Position numbers and translations under genes: made by a program. A stretch of DNA of 64,000 nucleotides, taken from positions 171,307 through 235,306 of the forward strand of contig NC_035177.2 of the NCBI RefSeq assembly GCF_001659605.2, given 5' to 3'. The notes beneath the pieces are model-generated. The model searched no databases. It saw only the letters and a program-made list of their open reading frames with translations, and was not told where the DNA came from. Positions 22,396 to 34,506 of this stretch are shown here, piece after piece; position 1 is the first letter of the stretch; each line of letters opens with the position of its first letter. This DNA is from Manihot esculenta. Lineage: Eukaryota; Streptophyta; Magnoliopsida; Malpighiales; Euphorbiaceae.

Positions 22396-22725
22396 ATGCG
22401 AGGAACTCGTCGATCAGCTCGATTGACTAGAGTCCCATCAGATAGTGAGGGATTAGCTGCTCGTCCTCCTGCATTGCCGAGGGCAAGGTCACAAAGATCT
22501 AGCAGGGAAGGCATGTCAATAGACCCTAGAAGGTCTGTAGACGAGAGCAGAAGGGGGATAGTTAGAGGAGGTAGATCAGAGGAAGTGAGGGAGGCCATGG
22601 AGACTGATCCATCTATGGATGAAGGTATGGGAGAATCCCAGGGAGGCGTATAGGCCTCAGGTTTTGATTATCCAGCTGTTTCCCAGTATCCAGAGTATCC
22701 GATGGAGGGTATGTCGGAGTACTCT
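22396..22725 (+). pseudogene. Start of element A gag, interrupted by element H
   Basis: It opens MRGTRRSARLTRVPSDSEGL, an arginine-rich N-terminus, with the ATG at 22396 shortly after an acceptor-like TTTCAAAGAG (other copies read TTTCAGAG). A TAG at 22651 replaces the CAG present in copies B and C, and the reading frame continues past it to 22725. ACTCT (22721-22725) is duplicated at 39578-39582, where gag resumes after element H. It would encode the N-terminal part of the capsid polyprotein. This copy is dead. Confidence 0.92.
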
Positions 22726-24281
22726 TGACAGTCGGTTGTCGAGGCCGGTCAAAAATAACCCTTTTGGTTACCAACAACTTAATAACTTGTAGATAGTGGC
22801 AAAGGGATCGTATCCACAGGGAATCAATACTATTTATTCTTCTTATCAAGACCAAGTAAATAAAGAGACAATAAAAGTAAAATTGGGGGTTTTGAAGATT
22901 TGATGTCTAAACTAGAATTGAAAGCAAGCAAGTAAAGCAAGTAATAAAGTAAAGAGAAATCAATAATGAGAAAAGCCTAGTTGAAGAATTGGATCCACTT
23001 TAGTTGTTGGGATTGATCATTGACACAAAAGATTCTTTTATTAGGTTCAATAAATTAGTTTAGGAGGTGGAAGAAGCTTCTCACCAACCAAATCCCTCCT
23101 TAAGCTTAGATCAATTAGGGAACGTCCTCTAATCAATCACTAATCAACAAATTGCCAAGGAACGTCCTTGGGCCATAGGCAACAAACAATTGTTGATTAC
23201 ATTAAGAGAAAGAGAGACCTAATTCTAGCTACCCATAAGCATGGTGATATTGCTAGATTATGCAATTTCTTGGTTTTTTACACCAAGTGTTCTTGTGTGT
23301 GAACAATTCCAGCAATTACGGACTAAGAATTATCCAAACAAACAGATTTATAACTTTGCAATCAATAATCAATAGGCCAATTTGATTAAGATAACAAGGC
23401 AACAATTAATTAAGCACAAAATTGCATAAATATTGATTAATAAAAGATTAACACAAAGGTTCAGATCTCACAATCCATGAACAACCAAAGTTTCACCTTA
23501 TTCTTCAACTAGCAAAAGGGTTTCAGCCACTCATGGCTGAAACTAACATAAAAGAAAAGAAAGAAAACAAGAAAAGAAAGAAAGAAGGGCTGGCGCAAGG
23601 GCGCAGCTGCTGGTGTGGCTCTGCCGAAAGTCTGGTGATCCAAAGATCTCCCCCCGAATTCCAGGATGTCTTCTTTGCTGGTTTGCATGCCTTTTTATAG
23701 GTGAAGAGGCTGCCCTAATTTTCCTTTTTAGTTTGGGACTCTTTTTCCTATTTAGTCTTGAATTCTTGGAGGGCATTCTTGTCTTTTTATTTCTTGGCTT
23801 CCTGAATATGTAGGAGAGTGTGCTGAGGTGTAAATAGGTGTTTCTGAGCTGTCCCACGTGTTTGGAGTGCGTGGGGATTCGTGTTGACCTGGTTAGCAAG
23901 TTTGGCAGATTTCTGCTGGTTTCTGCCTGCTGGTGCTGTTTGCCCGACGCTGTTTGGGCAAACAGGCTGTCTGGGATCAGTTTCTGCCTACATTCTGCCT
24001 TGCTTCGCTGTTTGCCTAGTGCTGTTTGGGCAAACAGTCTGGACAGCCAGCTTATCGCTTTTCTTCTTCTTCTCAGCTTCACTTTGGTTTGGGCAAACAA
24101 GTTGGGCAAACCATGCTTGTGCATCTTTACTCTCTTTTGGGCAGATTTAGAGCCATTTTTGCCAAATTACCATTTTACTCCATTTTCTGCAAAATAAGAT
24201 CAAAACCACAAAATTAGGCAGAAAATATGTAAATTGACATAAATAACAATATAGAAAATGGGTCTAAATTTGGCTCTATCA
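22726..24281 (-). repeat. 3' LTR of element H (element orientation)
   Basis: On the minus strand it begins TGATAGAGCC and ends CGACTGTCA. It holds a TATA box (23691-23700) and two full copies of the CTGTTTGGGCAAACAG palindrome (23950-23965, 24022-24037) plus partial ones. ORFs on either strand here come from these repeats and are not annotated. Confidence 0.93.
23691..23700 (-). promoter_or_regulatory. Candidate TATA box, element H 3' LTR
   Basis: The minus strand reads CTATAAAAAG, about 580 bases into the LTR, a good match to a plant TATA box. Confidence 0.6.
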
Positions 24282-24285
24282 AATA

Positions 24286-24321
24286 CCCCCACACCTAACC
24301 CTTTGCTTGTCCTCAAGCAAA
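24286..24321 (-). promoter_or_regulatory. Polypurine tract with AGGA-loop hairpin (element H)
   Basis: Minus strand: TTTGCTTG-AGGA-CAAGCAAA, then GGTGTGGGGGTATT against the LTR. Confidence 0.8.
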
Positions 24322-25162
24322 TAGACTTAGTCAAATAAGCTTTCTTACTCTAGATCCTTATTACCACTTAAGCTCTTACTCTAGACACCTATTTTGAAGC
24401 ATTGCAGTGAAGAGTATATGCATGAAGATTACTCACCTTTCTCCTTGTTTCCCTTTGCTTACTATGGCTAGGATTTGTTTTCCTCAAGAGGAACCATGCA
24501 CATTATTTGTTAAGACTTTTTCTAGCTTTTGGTGTGACTTGCCCTTACCTTGAAGTACTTTATTTAGGCTTTTTGCACTTTAGATCTTGCTTGAAAAGGT
24601 CACCAACCTATTTTTGATATACTTTTTGATATTTCAGTTGGTCACCTAACCAAGTGGCTACTAGCCTTGTTCATAGTCTTTTGACTATTTTTTTTTTATT
24701 ATTATTTTTTATTTTTTGTGCTTTTGAGGGCTTTGCCTTTGCTGAATTTTCTTTCTCTCAATGATTTGGGCAAATCAACACCTATTGCTAAAGCAAGTCA
24801 TGTTAAGTTCATTCACACAATTTAATTTTGTTCACTTCAATCGAGGGTCATCAGTATATTTTTCACCATTGGCAAGCTCCAAGATTCAATTCAAAAGGTA
24901 ATTCTCAATCATGAATATAACTCACTGCAATTGATTCAATATAAGTTTAAAGAGTCATCACATCAATGGGGTCATGGCAAGATAAACTTATCTAACATAG
25001 TTCATTAGTTTGAGTAGAGCAAATCAAAAAGAAGAAGAAGGTTGTTGTGGTTGTGAGTGTATTATTGAAAGCATGAATAAAAATGAAAAAATTTTGCCTA
25101 ATGCAAGCAAACTAAAGACTAAAGCAAAAATAAACTTAAAAAATAAAATTCAGAGATATGCA

Positions 25163-25195
25163 CCCCCACACCTAAATCATGCATTGTCCTCAATG
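25163..25195 (-). promoter_or_regulatory. Internal hairpin plus polypurine module (element H)
   Basis: Minus strand: CATTG-AGGA-CAATG followed by GTGTGGGGGTGCA, matching the internal module of element E at the same relative place. Confidence 0.55.
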
Positions 25196-25921
25196 TATGG
25201 AAAAATTAAAGTTCAAAAAGAAAAACTGGTACTTCCCTGGTGTGGCTGTTTGCCCAGTACTGTTTGGGCAAACAGCTGGGTGCTTCAGGTATTTCTGTGT
25301 ACAGGTGGCCGCTGGTCTGGTTGCTGGTGTGCTTTGTGGTTGGCCTGCTGGCTGGTGGTGGACTGTCTGCTGATCTGCTGCAGGTGTTTTCCCAGCTTGT
25401 GTGGGCAAACAGCTTGGTATGCTGCTGATTGGCCCACTGGTGCTGTTTGTGTGATGCCCAAACATGCTGTCATGCAGTGGGACAGCAGAAAAAATGCAAA
25501 AGGTGTTGTCCATTTTGTGCAGCAACAAGAAATTTTGAGAAGGAGGAGAGTGGTTATGCAAGGGCATAATGGAACATTGAATAAAGATGAAGAAGGTACT
25601 GCCCTATTTAGGATTTCTTCCTTGTTGTTGTTGCTGTCTTGGGTGTTTGTCCAGTGTGTTTGGGCAAACAGGCTGGTCGAACAGGTAGCTTGCTGTGTGG
25701 GCAGACAGTATCCCATCCTTTTGCTGAGTTGATCTCCGCTGTTTGCCCAGTTTGTTTGGGCAAACAGATTGGTCATCCAACTTTAACCTGCAAAATAACT
25801 AAAAACCTGGAAGTGGGTTATGGTACTGATTTCTGCACCCCTGGTTGTTTGCCCATGCTGTTTGGGCAAACGGTCACATATCTCTGGGTTTTTTTTTTTT
25901 TTTTTTTTTTTTTTATCAGAC

Positions 25922-27350
25922 TTAAGCGAACAGATGTTCGTCAGGAAAGTCTTCCTTAATTGCACAAGGTTCAGAATCAAGAATTCGGCTTAGGTGGTCA
26001 GCCACGAGGTTTTCCTTCCCTCTTTTGTCTCGAATCTCTAGGTCGAATTCTTGTAATAGTAAGATCCACCGAATGAGTCTCGGTTTTGCCTCCTTTTTCT
26101 TGATCAAGTATCTCAAAGCAGCATGATCTGAGTAGATTATGACTTTGGTCCCAAGGAGGTATGGTCTGAATTTTTCTAAAGCAAAGACAACGGCTAGGAG
26201 CTCCTTTTCTGTTGTTGAGTAGTTGCTTTGGGCAGCGTCTAGAGTTCGGGATGCATAGTGAATAACATGGGGTGTGTTGCCCACTCGTTGTCCCAAGACT
26301 GCCCCCACGGCGTAGTTGCTTGCATCGCACATGATTTCAAAGGGCAAGTTCCAATCTGGTGCTTGAATGATTGGGGCAGTCACTAGTAATTCCTTGATCA
26401 GATCAAACGCCGTCTTGCAACCTGCATCAAAATCAAATGGTACATCTAGTTGGAGCAATCTGCATAATGGTTGGGTGATTTTGGAGAAATCCTTTATAAA
26501 TCTTCTGTAGAATCCTGCATGGCCAAGGAAGGAGCGGATGTCTCTAACATTTGTGGGGTAAGGTAGATTTTTTATGGTGTCCACCTTGGCTTTGTCCACT
26601 TCAATCCCTTTGGCTGAAACAACATGGCCTAGGATCAAGCCTTGGTTAACCATGAAGTGGCATTTTTCATAGTTAAGCACGAGATTTGATTCAAGGCATC
26701 TCCGTAGGATCTTTTCCAGATTGGCAAGGCATTCTTCGAAGGAGTTACCATACACCGTAAAGTCATCCATGAAGACTTCAATGATTTTCTCCACATAATC
26801 GGAAAATATGCTCATCATGCATCGCTGGAAGGTGGCAGGTGCATTGCATAGTCCGAATGGCATTCTTCTAAATGCAAAGGTACCAAAAGGACAAGTGAAG
26901 GTTGTCTTCTCTTGGTCTTCTGGGGCCACTGGAATTTGGTAAAATCCTGAATATCCATCCAAACAGCAATAATGTGACTTTCCTGCAAGCCTCTCTAGCA
27001 TCTGGTCAATGAAAGGTAAAGGGAAGTGATCCTTCCTTGTTGCTGCATTTAGCTTCCTATAGTCCATGCATACTCTCCACCCATTCTGAACACGAGTTGG
27101 AACGAGTTCTCCCTCGGAGTTAGGAACAATGGTGATTCCAGTTTTCTTTGGGACTACATGTACAGGACTTACCCATTTGCTATCAGAGATTGGGTAGATG
27201 ATTCCTGCATCAAGGAGCTTGATTATCTCCTTTTTCACCACCTCCATCATGGGGGGGTTCAGCCTCCGTTGAGCGTCTCGGACAGGCTTGCAATCTTCTT
27301 CCATGTGTATCTTATGCATACATGTGGCAGGTGAAATTCCTTTTATGTCA
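25922..27350 (-). pseudogene. RT and RNase H part of element H pol, severed from its upstream half by element G
   Basis: The frame downstream of the G insertion reads [18 protein letters not shown], then a complete reverse transcriptase with [32 protein letters not shown], the catalytic [10 protein letters not shown] (near 26750-26780) and [11 protein letters not shown]. RNase H follows, with [41 protein letters not shown] and ADHLSRIL. It stops at 25922 just where integrase should begin. RT copies the RNA genome and RNase H removes the RNA strand. The coding sequence itself shows no stop, so its only visible break is the G insertion and the absent integrase. The Athila assignment comes from the RT wording and the tRNA-Asp primer. 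Confidence 0.92.
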
Positions 27351-27355
27351 TCTAT

Positions 27356-29785
27356 TGTAACAGCCCGGAAACCGGTACCCTCTTTGTAACGGCCCAAACT
27401 GCTCGGCACTAGGATCCAGATCGGCTTAAGGCCGCCTAGACCCGTAGTAAGCCTGCTATGAACTCTGTGTACCTGTTAACATCCCATACATGATCCAACT
27501 GGACTACTAACTTTAAAACTTTACTTTAAAACTACCAGACTTAACCTTTAAAACACTCTCTGTAGGTCCAATCATATGAACTAATATGCTCAGATATACA
27601 AATCTGAACTAGCCCTCGGGCTATCTATAATACACCAGTGATGCTCTACCAAGTAACCTCCATGCCCTATGCGCTGTGTCATAGAACCCACTCTGTAAGG
27701 GTCAGCATATCATAAGTTAACTTGGCTACCACAGAGTCACAGGAATCAAACCTGGTCTTCTCTAATGGCCTCTCTATGGATCACAGGACTCAAACCTGGT
27801 CTTTCCTATGCACTGGTCTTGGGTCAAAGGAATTAATCCCTGTCTTCCCTCACAGTTATAATTCACTGGGTTTTCGAAACACAACATATATTAAGCCTGG
27901 TCTGACTCATTTCTCATCAAGAAACTGTAAAACAGGATACATGCATACACTAGGGATTCACATACACTAGACAATAGGCAAAAGCACATTCTAACTCATT
28001 TATACATTAACTGACTAACTATTACATCACTTTTACATATATCTCTTTAGATACATCATGTCCACACTATACTATTACACATGCAATCCTGTAGTATAAC
28101 TCTGTTGCTTCTGCCCTTCCCAGCTACTCTGAACCTGCAAAACTGGGATTAAGGGAAAGGGATGAGCTTCTAAAGCCCAGTGAGTAGAAACACTGAAAAC
28201 AGTTCATTCATACACACTATATATGAAAATGCATCACCAAACAAATATCTCAATATATCATGGATTAGACATGACCCCAAAACTCCCTCGACGGGCTATT
28301 GAAGTCGCCTTGGTCTAATCTCCACTAAGGTAGACATGACCCCAAAAATACCCTCTGTCAATACTGGCCCCCTCCAAAGGAGCTACACAGGGCATACCAA
28401 CATGTACTTGCCCAACTGACCTGACACAATGACAGGAGCCGAAGCTTAGGCTATTGGAGTCGCCTGGGTCCACCTAACCTCTGATCACATAATCAACAAT
28501 AATATGCAATGCTTCATATTCGTGCTTCTAATGCAATCACCCTAATACATATCATAGCATTCATGATGCATGAACTATGCTCAAGCATTATGTTTCTTTA
28601 ATAAAAGATTAAGTTTAGTTCTACTCACCTCTGCCCCTCAAGCAGAAACCTGACTGACTCTGCAACTGCAACTGCTAATCCTGACGACCTCCCTGAACTG
28701 TCGGGTCCAATCCTACACAAAAGGACTCGATTGAGGTGTCAAACATACTCTTAAACATCTTCCCAAAACCCCTCTAAAACCTCATAGAACAATCACTGAA
28801 AACATGCAAAGGAAAAGCTAGGCAGGACACCTTCGGCGGCACCTTCGGCGGCCGAATGTGCAGGACAGATCCGAAAGTCCATTCTTTCGGAGGCTACCTT
28901 AGGCAGCCGAAACTACCTTCACAAGGGGTTCGGCGGCCGAATCCTCCCTTCGGCGGCCGAACCTGAGTTCATCCAGAACTCAGCTTCGTGCACAACCATC
29001 TCCTGCCAAGCACCAACACCACTCAATCATGCATACACAACTCCTCAACTTGCATATACTCTGGTATATGCTCCAAGGGGTCCAAAACTACCTATTAACC
29101 CCAACAAAACAGCAACTATAACACATAATCATACTTACATCATTAAAGCATCAAAACTAAGCTTTAAAACCTAAACATGCAGCTCTACCCTTAACCATTT
29201 GAAAAGCTGGTAAAACTCATTAAAACAAGCTTAAAGACTTCCCTTACCTTTTGACAACAGAAGAGGAACAACCAACTCAGCAACTCCTCTTCCACTATGA
29301 CCAAACCCTCACTTTTCTCTCTTTTTTCTCCAAAACGTTTAAACCCTTTGCAAATGACCAAACCTTCTGCATGAGCTGATTAAAGCTTGCAGATGAGTCA
29401 AGGGAGACGTGGCATAACCTCTGCTCATGAGCTGGAGGTGAACACCTGGCCAAACCACGGACTGCGGAGTGTGCACCACGAACCGACCTCCTCAGCTTCG
29501 GCTGCCGAAACTGCATGCAAACCCATGCAACGTTCGGGGGCCGAACATAACCTTCGGGGGCCGAACATTGAGCACTTTCGGCGGCCGAACTTAACATTCG
29601 GGGGCCGAACATGACAGAAACTCCTTTGGCCAATTCTCCACCAAACTCAACTCTTTTCTAACCCAACACTTAAACACTTAAAAGCATTTTAGAAAACCTT
29701 CACTCTTACCCTTCTAGAACCTCTGACATCCCTGAATTCCACCGGACGGTAGGAATTCTGATGTCGGATTTAGCCGGGTATTACA
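27356..29785 (-). repeat. 3' LTR of element G (element orientation)
   Basis: It is 2430 bases; on the minus strand it begins TGTAATACCCGGCTAAATCC and ends CCGGGCTGTTACA. It holds clustered TTCGGCGGCCGAA-type 13-mers (28835-28955 and 29495-29610) and the same four splice-like signals as D and C. Confidence 0.94.
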
Positions 29786-29790
29786 ATCTT

Positions 29791-29822
29791 CCCCCCTTAT
29801 AAAACATTCGTCCTCGAATGTT
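29791..29822 (-). promoter_or_regulatory. Hairpin and polypurine tract of element G
   Basis: Minus strand: AACATTCG-AGGA-CGAATGTT followed by ATAAGGGGGGAAGAT and the LTR. Confidence 0.82.
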
Positions 29823-31177
29823 AAAAACAAACAAACAAGAACAAACAAGATCTAAACTCCACAGCTTTCACTGCGCTACGCTGATCCTTATTCCTCTTGT
29901 TTCTTCATCTTTTCCAAACTCGCAAAAAAAAAAAAAATACTCCACACTCGGATGACACTAAAACCAGCATCACTCTTATCAGAACAGCTAAAAGATCATC
30001 AATCCTACCTAGGATAACTTGGCACTTGCGTACCAACTTAACCTCACTGGTTTACTGTAAACCCTTAAGGATTCATCTTTCGTTTCCCACACCAACAGGG
30101 CATAAACCAGGGTGAAGTACTAAGTTTAACTACCAAGCCTCTGTTTCACTATTCTGATAACTCTTAGCTCTCTCTGCAGGTGCCATTCTGTAGAGGAAAG
30201 AAAGGAAACAATGGTTCTGCGTCCAGATACCATTCGCATTCCAACTCTACCTCCCTGACAGATGGTAAACCTGACAGCCTATCTGGGAAACATCTAGAAC
30301 GCACTAGAAAAGGGTACTGAGGCTGATTCCCTGTCCTGACAAACTTACTCACACGAGTTAAACCAACCCTCTGATAACCTTTCCTGCATACCCGTGAGCC
30401 TGTAGGGCTGACATCAACTTCTAGGCAGCTATACTCTGTCCCCCTAAAAGGACTACTCTGATCCATCTTCCACTATAAACTCTCCTACCTTGTCTCTGCG
30501 GACACAGGTAGTACCAGGAGTAATGCATCAATCCGCCCTAGAATGACATCACACAGTCAAATCTAGAACCATAAGGTCAGCTGGATCGCATCTACTCACC
30601 ACTAACTCTGAACTGAACTAACTGACTCTGCATCAGATGGATCACACTCTCAGGTCCACTGACCCAAGGAAAACACTCTAAGCCCAGAAGTCATCAAACC
30701 CAATCCTATCAACGGCTCACAACAACAAGGAAAGCGAAACACTGGGTTCCAAAACAACTAACGTACACATCTGAGCACTTCTAAGTGAACGTATCTGACG
30801 TCACTGTGCTTCATGTGTTAGCCTCTACTATGTGAGGTTAAAGATCCAAGCTAAAGCAAATGGAACTTCCCTCGGGAATCTACGGAAAAAGCTAACCCTT
30901 TTTCTCTGCCTCAACTACCATCCATTCCCAGACAACTCTAACCTTTTTACTCTGACCTATCACTTGCCCTTAGTTTTCTATCTCTTGTTCTGTTTTCTAC
31001 TTTCTCTTGTTTACTTTACTCTTTTTACTCTTTTGTAAGAAAATCATTCTCACTATACCTGAGGTTAGAGACACTTGAAACATTAATTCTCTCTTTTTCC
31101 CTCTTTTCTGAAATTCTATCTCTTTAACTTTTTATTCTGACCATGTAACTCTATTACATTCTGTACGTTCAATCCTA
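29823..31177 (-). pseudogene. Eroded protease to early-RT remnant of element G
   Basis: On the minus strand, 30583-30540 still resembles the protease piece [16 protein letters not shown]. Within 30466-30164 a frame reads SSPFRGTEYS...GLPSVREVELECEW...PLQNGTC, a decayed version of the A/C sequence around [24 protein letters not shown] and YRMAPAE. Similarity stops near 30175, at about the same pol codon where element D's remnant stops. The remaining stretch to the polypurine tract holds nothing I recognise. Confidence 0.7.
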
Positions 31178-31759
31178 CTAGGATCCACAAAACAAGACAG
31201 ATATCACAATTCTCCAAAAGAGCATACCTGGCAGCACTGGTTCTAATGGGGCTATTCCCTGCTGAACTTTTCTACCTGAAAAAGACCGCTGGGACCGAAC
31301 CATCCAAGGCATCATACGACACTCACGAATCACATGCCCCTCTTGTCCACACCTATAACAAACTGTGGTTCCTGCCAGACAAACTCCCTTATGCAATCTA
31401 CCACACCGCAAACACTGTGGCTTGCCTATACCAGAACTTGGACCAGCACCGCTATTCCCTAACTCTCTTTTTCTTGACCCTTTTAAACCCTTAACCTTTT
31501 TCTTTGTAGCTTTCCCCCACGTTGCTCCTTTCCAGGTAGCTGTACTCCAGGTGGAGGGTTCATTCTCTCCTATCCTAGAATCCTTGGTCTGATCACCTGT
31601 TACAGACTCATCCATATTTACTTGTACACCTACCTCCTTTCTTTGCACATCTACTTCTATCTCTCTCTTGTTTTCTGATTCGAGCTGTAGTCCTACTCTA
31701 GTATCAGCAAAAGATCCCTCAGATGGATCTGATTCCACAGGTTGACTAACACTCCTCAT
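31178..31759 (-). CDS. Short nucleocapsid-type (mini-gag) ORF of element G
   Basis: 193 residues starting MRSVSQPVESDPSE. It has a charged region with KEVGVQVNMDE, a basic KATKKKVKGLKGSRKREL, then two zinc knuckles: CLRCGRLHKGVC and CYRCGQEGHVIREC. It is homologous along its length to the ORF at 17332-17943 of element D, although the two elements are diverged, and both lack the capsid domain. An acceptor-like CTGTGCTGTTTCTCAG ends at 31781 just upstream of the ATG. A donor-like CAG|GTATGC lies at 31228/31227, beyond which similarity to D is lost. Likely an RNA-binding protein used when the element is mobilised by autonomous relatives. That is inference. Confidence 0.72.
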   Translation of the reverse strand: MRSVSQPVESDPSEGSFADTRVGLQLESENKREIEVDVQRKEVGVQVNMDESVTGDQTKDSRIGENEPSTWSTATWKGATWGKATKKKVKGLKGSRKRELGNSGAGPSSGIGKPQCLRCGRLHKGVCLAGTTVCYRCGQEGHVIRECRMMPWMVRSQRSFSGRKVQQGIAPLEPVLPGMLFWRIVISVLFCGS

Positions 31760-32062
31760 CTTAACACTCAGCTAGCTCTCCTGAGAAACAGCACAGAAGA
31801 ACAAACATTAGCAAACATAGAGTTCATATGAAACACATGAACTTACAATATATACATGCATACATACATAACATCAATACACATGTTTATAGTCATAGGC
31901 ATTTCACATCAGCATGCAACCAAACTTAACATCGTAACCTAGTGGACATGATTTTACTTAATATGCTTTGCCTGACTATAACTCTATACCAACCTCTTTC
32001 CGATGTGGGATCTCTAATCCTTGAACAAACATGCTCACACACCGTACTTTTGAGGCACCTAT

Positions 32063-32074
32063 GCTCTGATACCA
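32063..32074 (-). promoter_or_regulatory. Primer binding site, initiator tRNA-Met type (element G)
   Basis: The plus strand GCTCTGATACCA is the reverse complement of TGGTATCAGAGC, two bases from the 5' LTR. Confidence 0.93.
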
Positions 32075-32076
32075 AC

Positions 32077-34506
32077 TGTAACAGCCCGGAAACCGGTACC
32101 CTCTTTGTAACGGCCCAAACTGCTCGGCACTAGGATCCAGATCGGCTTAAGGCCGCCTAGACCCGTAGTAAGCCTGCTATGAACTCTGTGTACCTGTTAA
32201 CATCCCATACATGATCCAACTGGACTACTAACTTTAAAACTTTACTTTAAAACTACCAGACTTAACCTTTAAAACACTCTCTGTAGGTCCAATCATATGA
32301 ACCAATATGCTCAGATATACAAATCTGAACTAGCCCTCGGGCTATCTATAATACACCAGTGATGCTCTACCAAGTAACCTCCATGCCCTATGCGCTGTGT
32401 CATAGAACCCACTCTGTAAGGGTCAGCATATCATAAGTTAACTTGGCTACCACAGAGTCACAGGAATCAAACCTGGTCTTCTCTAATGGCCTCTCTATGG
32501 ATCACAGGACTCAAACCTGGTCTTTCCTATGCACTGGTCTTGGGTCAAAGGAATTAATCCCTGTCTTCCCTCACAGTTATAATTCACTGGGTTTTCGAAA
32601 CACAACATATATTAAGCCTGGTCTGACTCATTTCTCATCAAGAAACTGTAAAACAGGATACATGCATACACTAGGGATTCACATACACTAGACAATAGGC
32701 AAAAGCACATTCTAACTCATTTATACATTAACTGACTAACTATTACATCACTTTTACATATATCTCTTTAGATACATCATGTCCACACTATACTATTACA
32801 CATGCAATCCTGTAGTATAACTCTGTTGCTTCTGCCCTTCCCAGCTACTCTGAACCTGCAAAACTGGGATTAAGGGAAAGGGATGAGCTTCTAAAGCCCA
32901 GTGAGTAGAAACACTGAAAACAGTTCATTCATACACACTATATATGAAAATGCATCACCAAACAAATATCTCAATATATCATGGATTAGACATGACCCCA
33001 AAACTCCCTCGACGGGCTATTGAAGTCGCCTTGGTCTAATCTCCACTAAGGTAGACATGACCCCAAAAATACCCTCTGTCAATACTGGCCCCCTCCAAAG
33101 GAGCTACACAGGGCATACCAACATGTACTTGCCCAACTGACCTGACACAATGACAGGAGCCGAAGCTTAGGCTATTGGAGTCGCCTGGGTCCACCTAACC
33201 TCTGATCACATAATCAACAATAATATGCAATGCTTCATATTCGTGCTTCTAATGCAATCACCCTAATACATATCATAGCATTCATGATGCATGAACTATG
33301 CTCAAGCATTATGTTTCTTTAATAAAAGATTAAGTTTAGTTCTACTCACCTCTGCCCCTCAAGCAGAAACCTGACTGACTCTGCAACTGCAACTGCTAAT
33401 CCTGACGACCTCCCTGAACTGTCGGGTCCAATCCTACACAAAAGGACTCGATTGAGGTGTCAAACATACTCTTAAACATCTTCCCAAAACCCCTCTAAAA
33501 CCTCATAGAACAATCACTGAAAACATGCAAAGGAAAAGCTAGGCAGGACACCTTCGGCGGCACCTTCGGCGGCCGAATGTGCAGGACAGATCCGAAAGTC
33601 CATTCTTTCGGAGGCTACCTTAGGCAGCCGAAACTACCTTCACAAGGGGTTCGGCGGCCGAATCCTCCCTTCGGCGGCCGAACCTGAGTTCATCCAGAAC
33701 TCAGCTTCGTGCACAACCATCTCCTGCCAAGCACCAACACCACTCAATCATGCATACACAACTCCTCAACTTGCATATACTCTGGTATATGCTCCAAGGG
33801 GTCCAAAACTACCTATTAACCCCAACAAAACAGCAACTATAACACATAATCATACTTACATCATTAAAGCATCAAAACTAAGCTTTAAAACCTAAACATG
33901 CAGCTCTACCCTTAACCATTTGAAAAGCTGGTAAAACTCATTAAAACAAGCTTAAAGACTTCCCTTACCTTTTGACAACAGAAGAGGAACAACCAACTCA
34001 GCAACTCCTCTTCCACTATGACCAAACCCTCACTTTTCTCTCTTTTTTCTCCAAAACGTTTAAACCCTTTGCAAATGACCAAACCTTCTGCATGAGCTGA
34101 TTAAAGCTTGCAGATGAGTCAAGGGAGACGTGGCATAACCTCTGCTCATGAGCTGGAGGTGAACACCTGGCCAAACCACGGACTGCGGAGTGTGCACCAC
34201 GAACCGACCTCCTCAGCTTCGGCTGCCGAAACTGCATGCAAACCCATGCAACGTTCGGGGGCCGAACATAACCTTCGGGGGCCGAACATTGAGCACTTTC
34301 GGCGGCCGAACTTAACATTCGGGGGCCGAACATGACAGAAACTCCTTTGGCCAATTCTCCACCAAACTCAACTCTTTTCTAACCCAACACTTAAACACTT
34401 AAAAGCATTTTAGAAAACCTTCACTCTTACCCTTCTAGAACCTCTGACATCCCTGAATTCCACCGGACGGTAGGAATTCTGATGTCGGATTTAGCCGGGT
34501 ATTACA
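32077..34506 (-). repeat. 5' LTR of element G (element orientation)
   Basis: It is 2430 bases and essentially identical to 27356-29785. On its right the target duplication TCTAT (34507-34511) leads back into element H pol. Confidence 0.94.

Larger units (their letters stand above)
24282..25921 (-). other. 3' untranslated region of element H
   Basis: This is 1.6 kb between the RNase H stop and the LTR. The LTR-proximal 0.9 kb is homologous to the 3' UTR of element E. The distal part (25240-25880) carries at least five copies of the CTGTTTGGGCAAACAG repeat. A T-run of about 28 sits at 25889-25916 right after the pol stop. No integrase motif (HHCC or DDE) was found in any frame. A 240-codon plus-strand ORF at 25010-25732 is repeat read-through. 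Confidence 0.8.
27356..34506 (-). mobile_element. Element G: recent non-autonomous Tekay-like LTR retrotransposon
   Basis: It is flanked by TCTAT (27351-27355 and 34507-34511). Its two LTRs are both exactly 2430 bases (27356-29785, 32077-34506), with one substitution noticed (CTAATATGC versus CCAATATGC). It is the youngest-looking insertion in the window. It has an initiator-Met primer site, a hairpin plus polypurine tract, and a 2.3-kb internal region with one nucleocapsid-type ORF and eroded pol. It sits in the pol gene of element H between residues of the pre-RT motif GWTID. Confidence 0.94.

Noticed and set aside
23543..24197. 193-codon minus and 119-codon plus ORFs in element H LTR (also 38839-39493)
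   Set aside because: Both overlap the same LTR, one on each strand, and are built from the CTGTTTGGGCAAACAG repeat.
25010..25732. 240-codon plus-strand ORF in element H 3' UTR
   Set aside because: It is antisense to the element, rich in palindromic repeat read-through, with no recognisable fold or relative.
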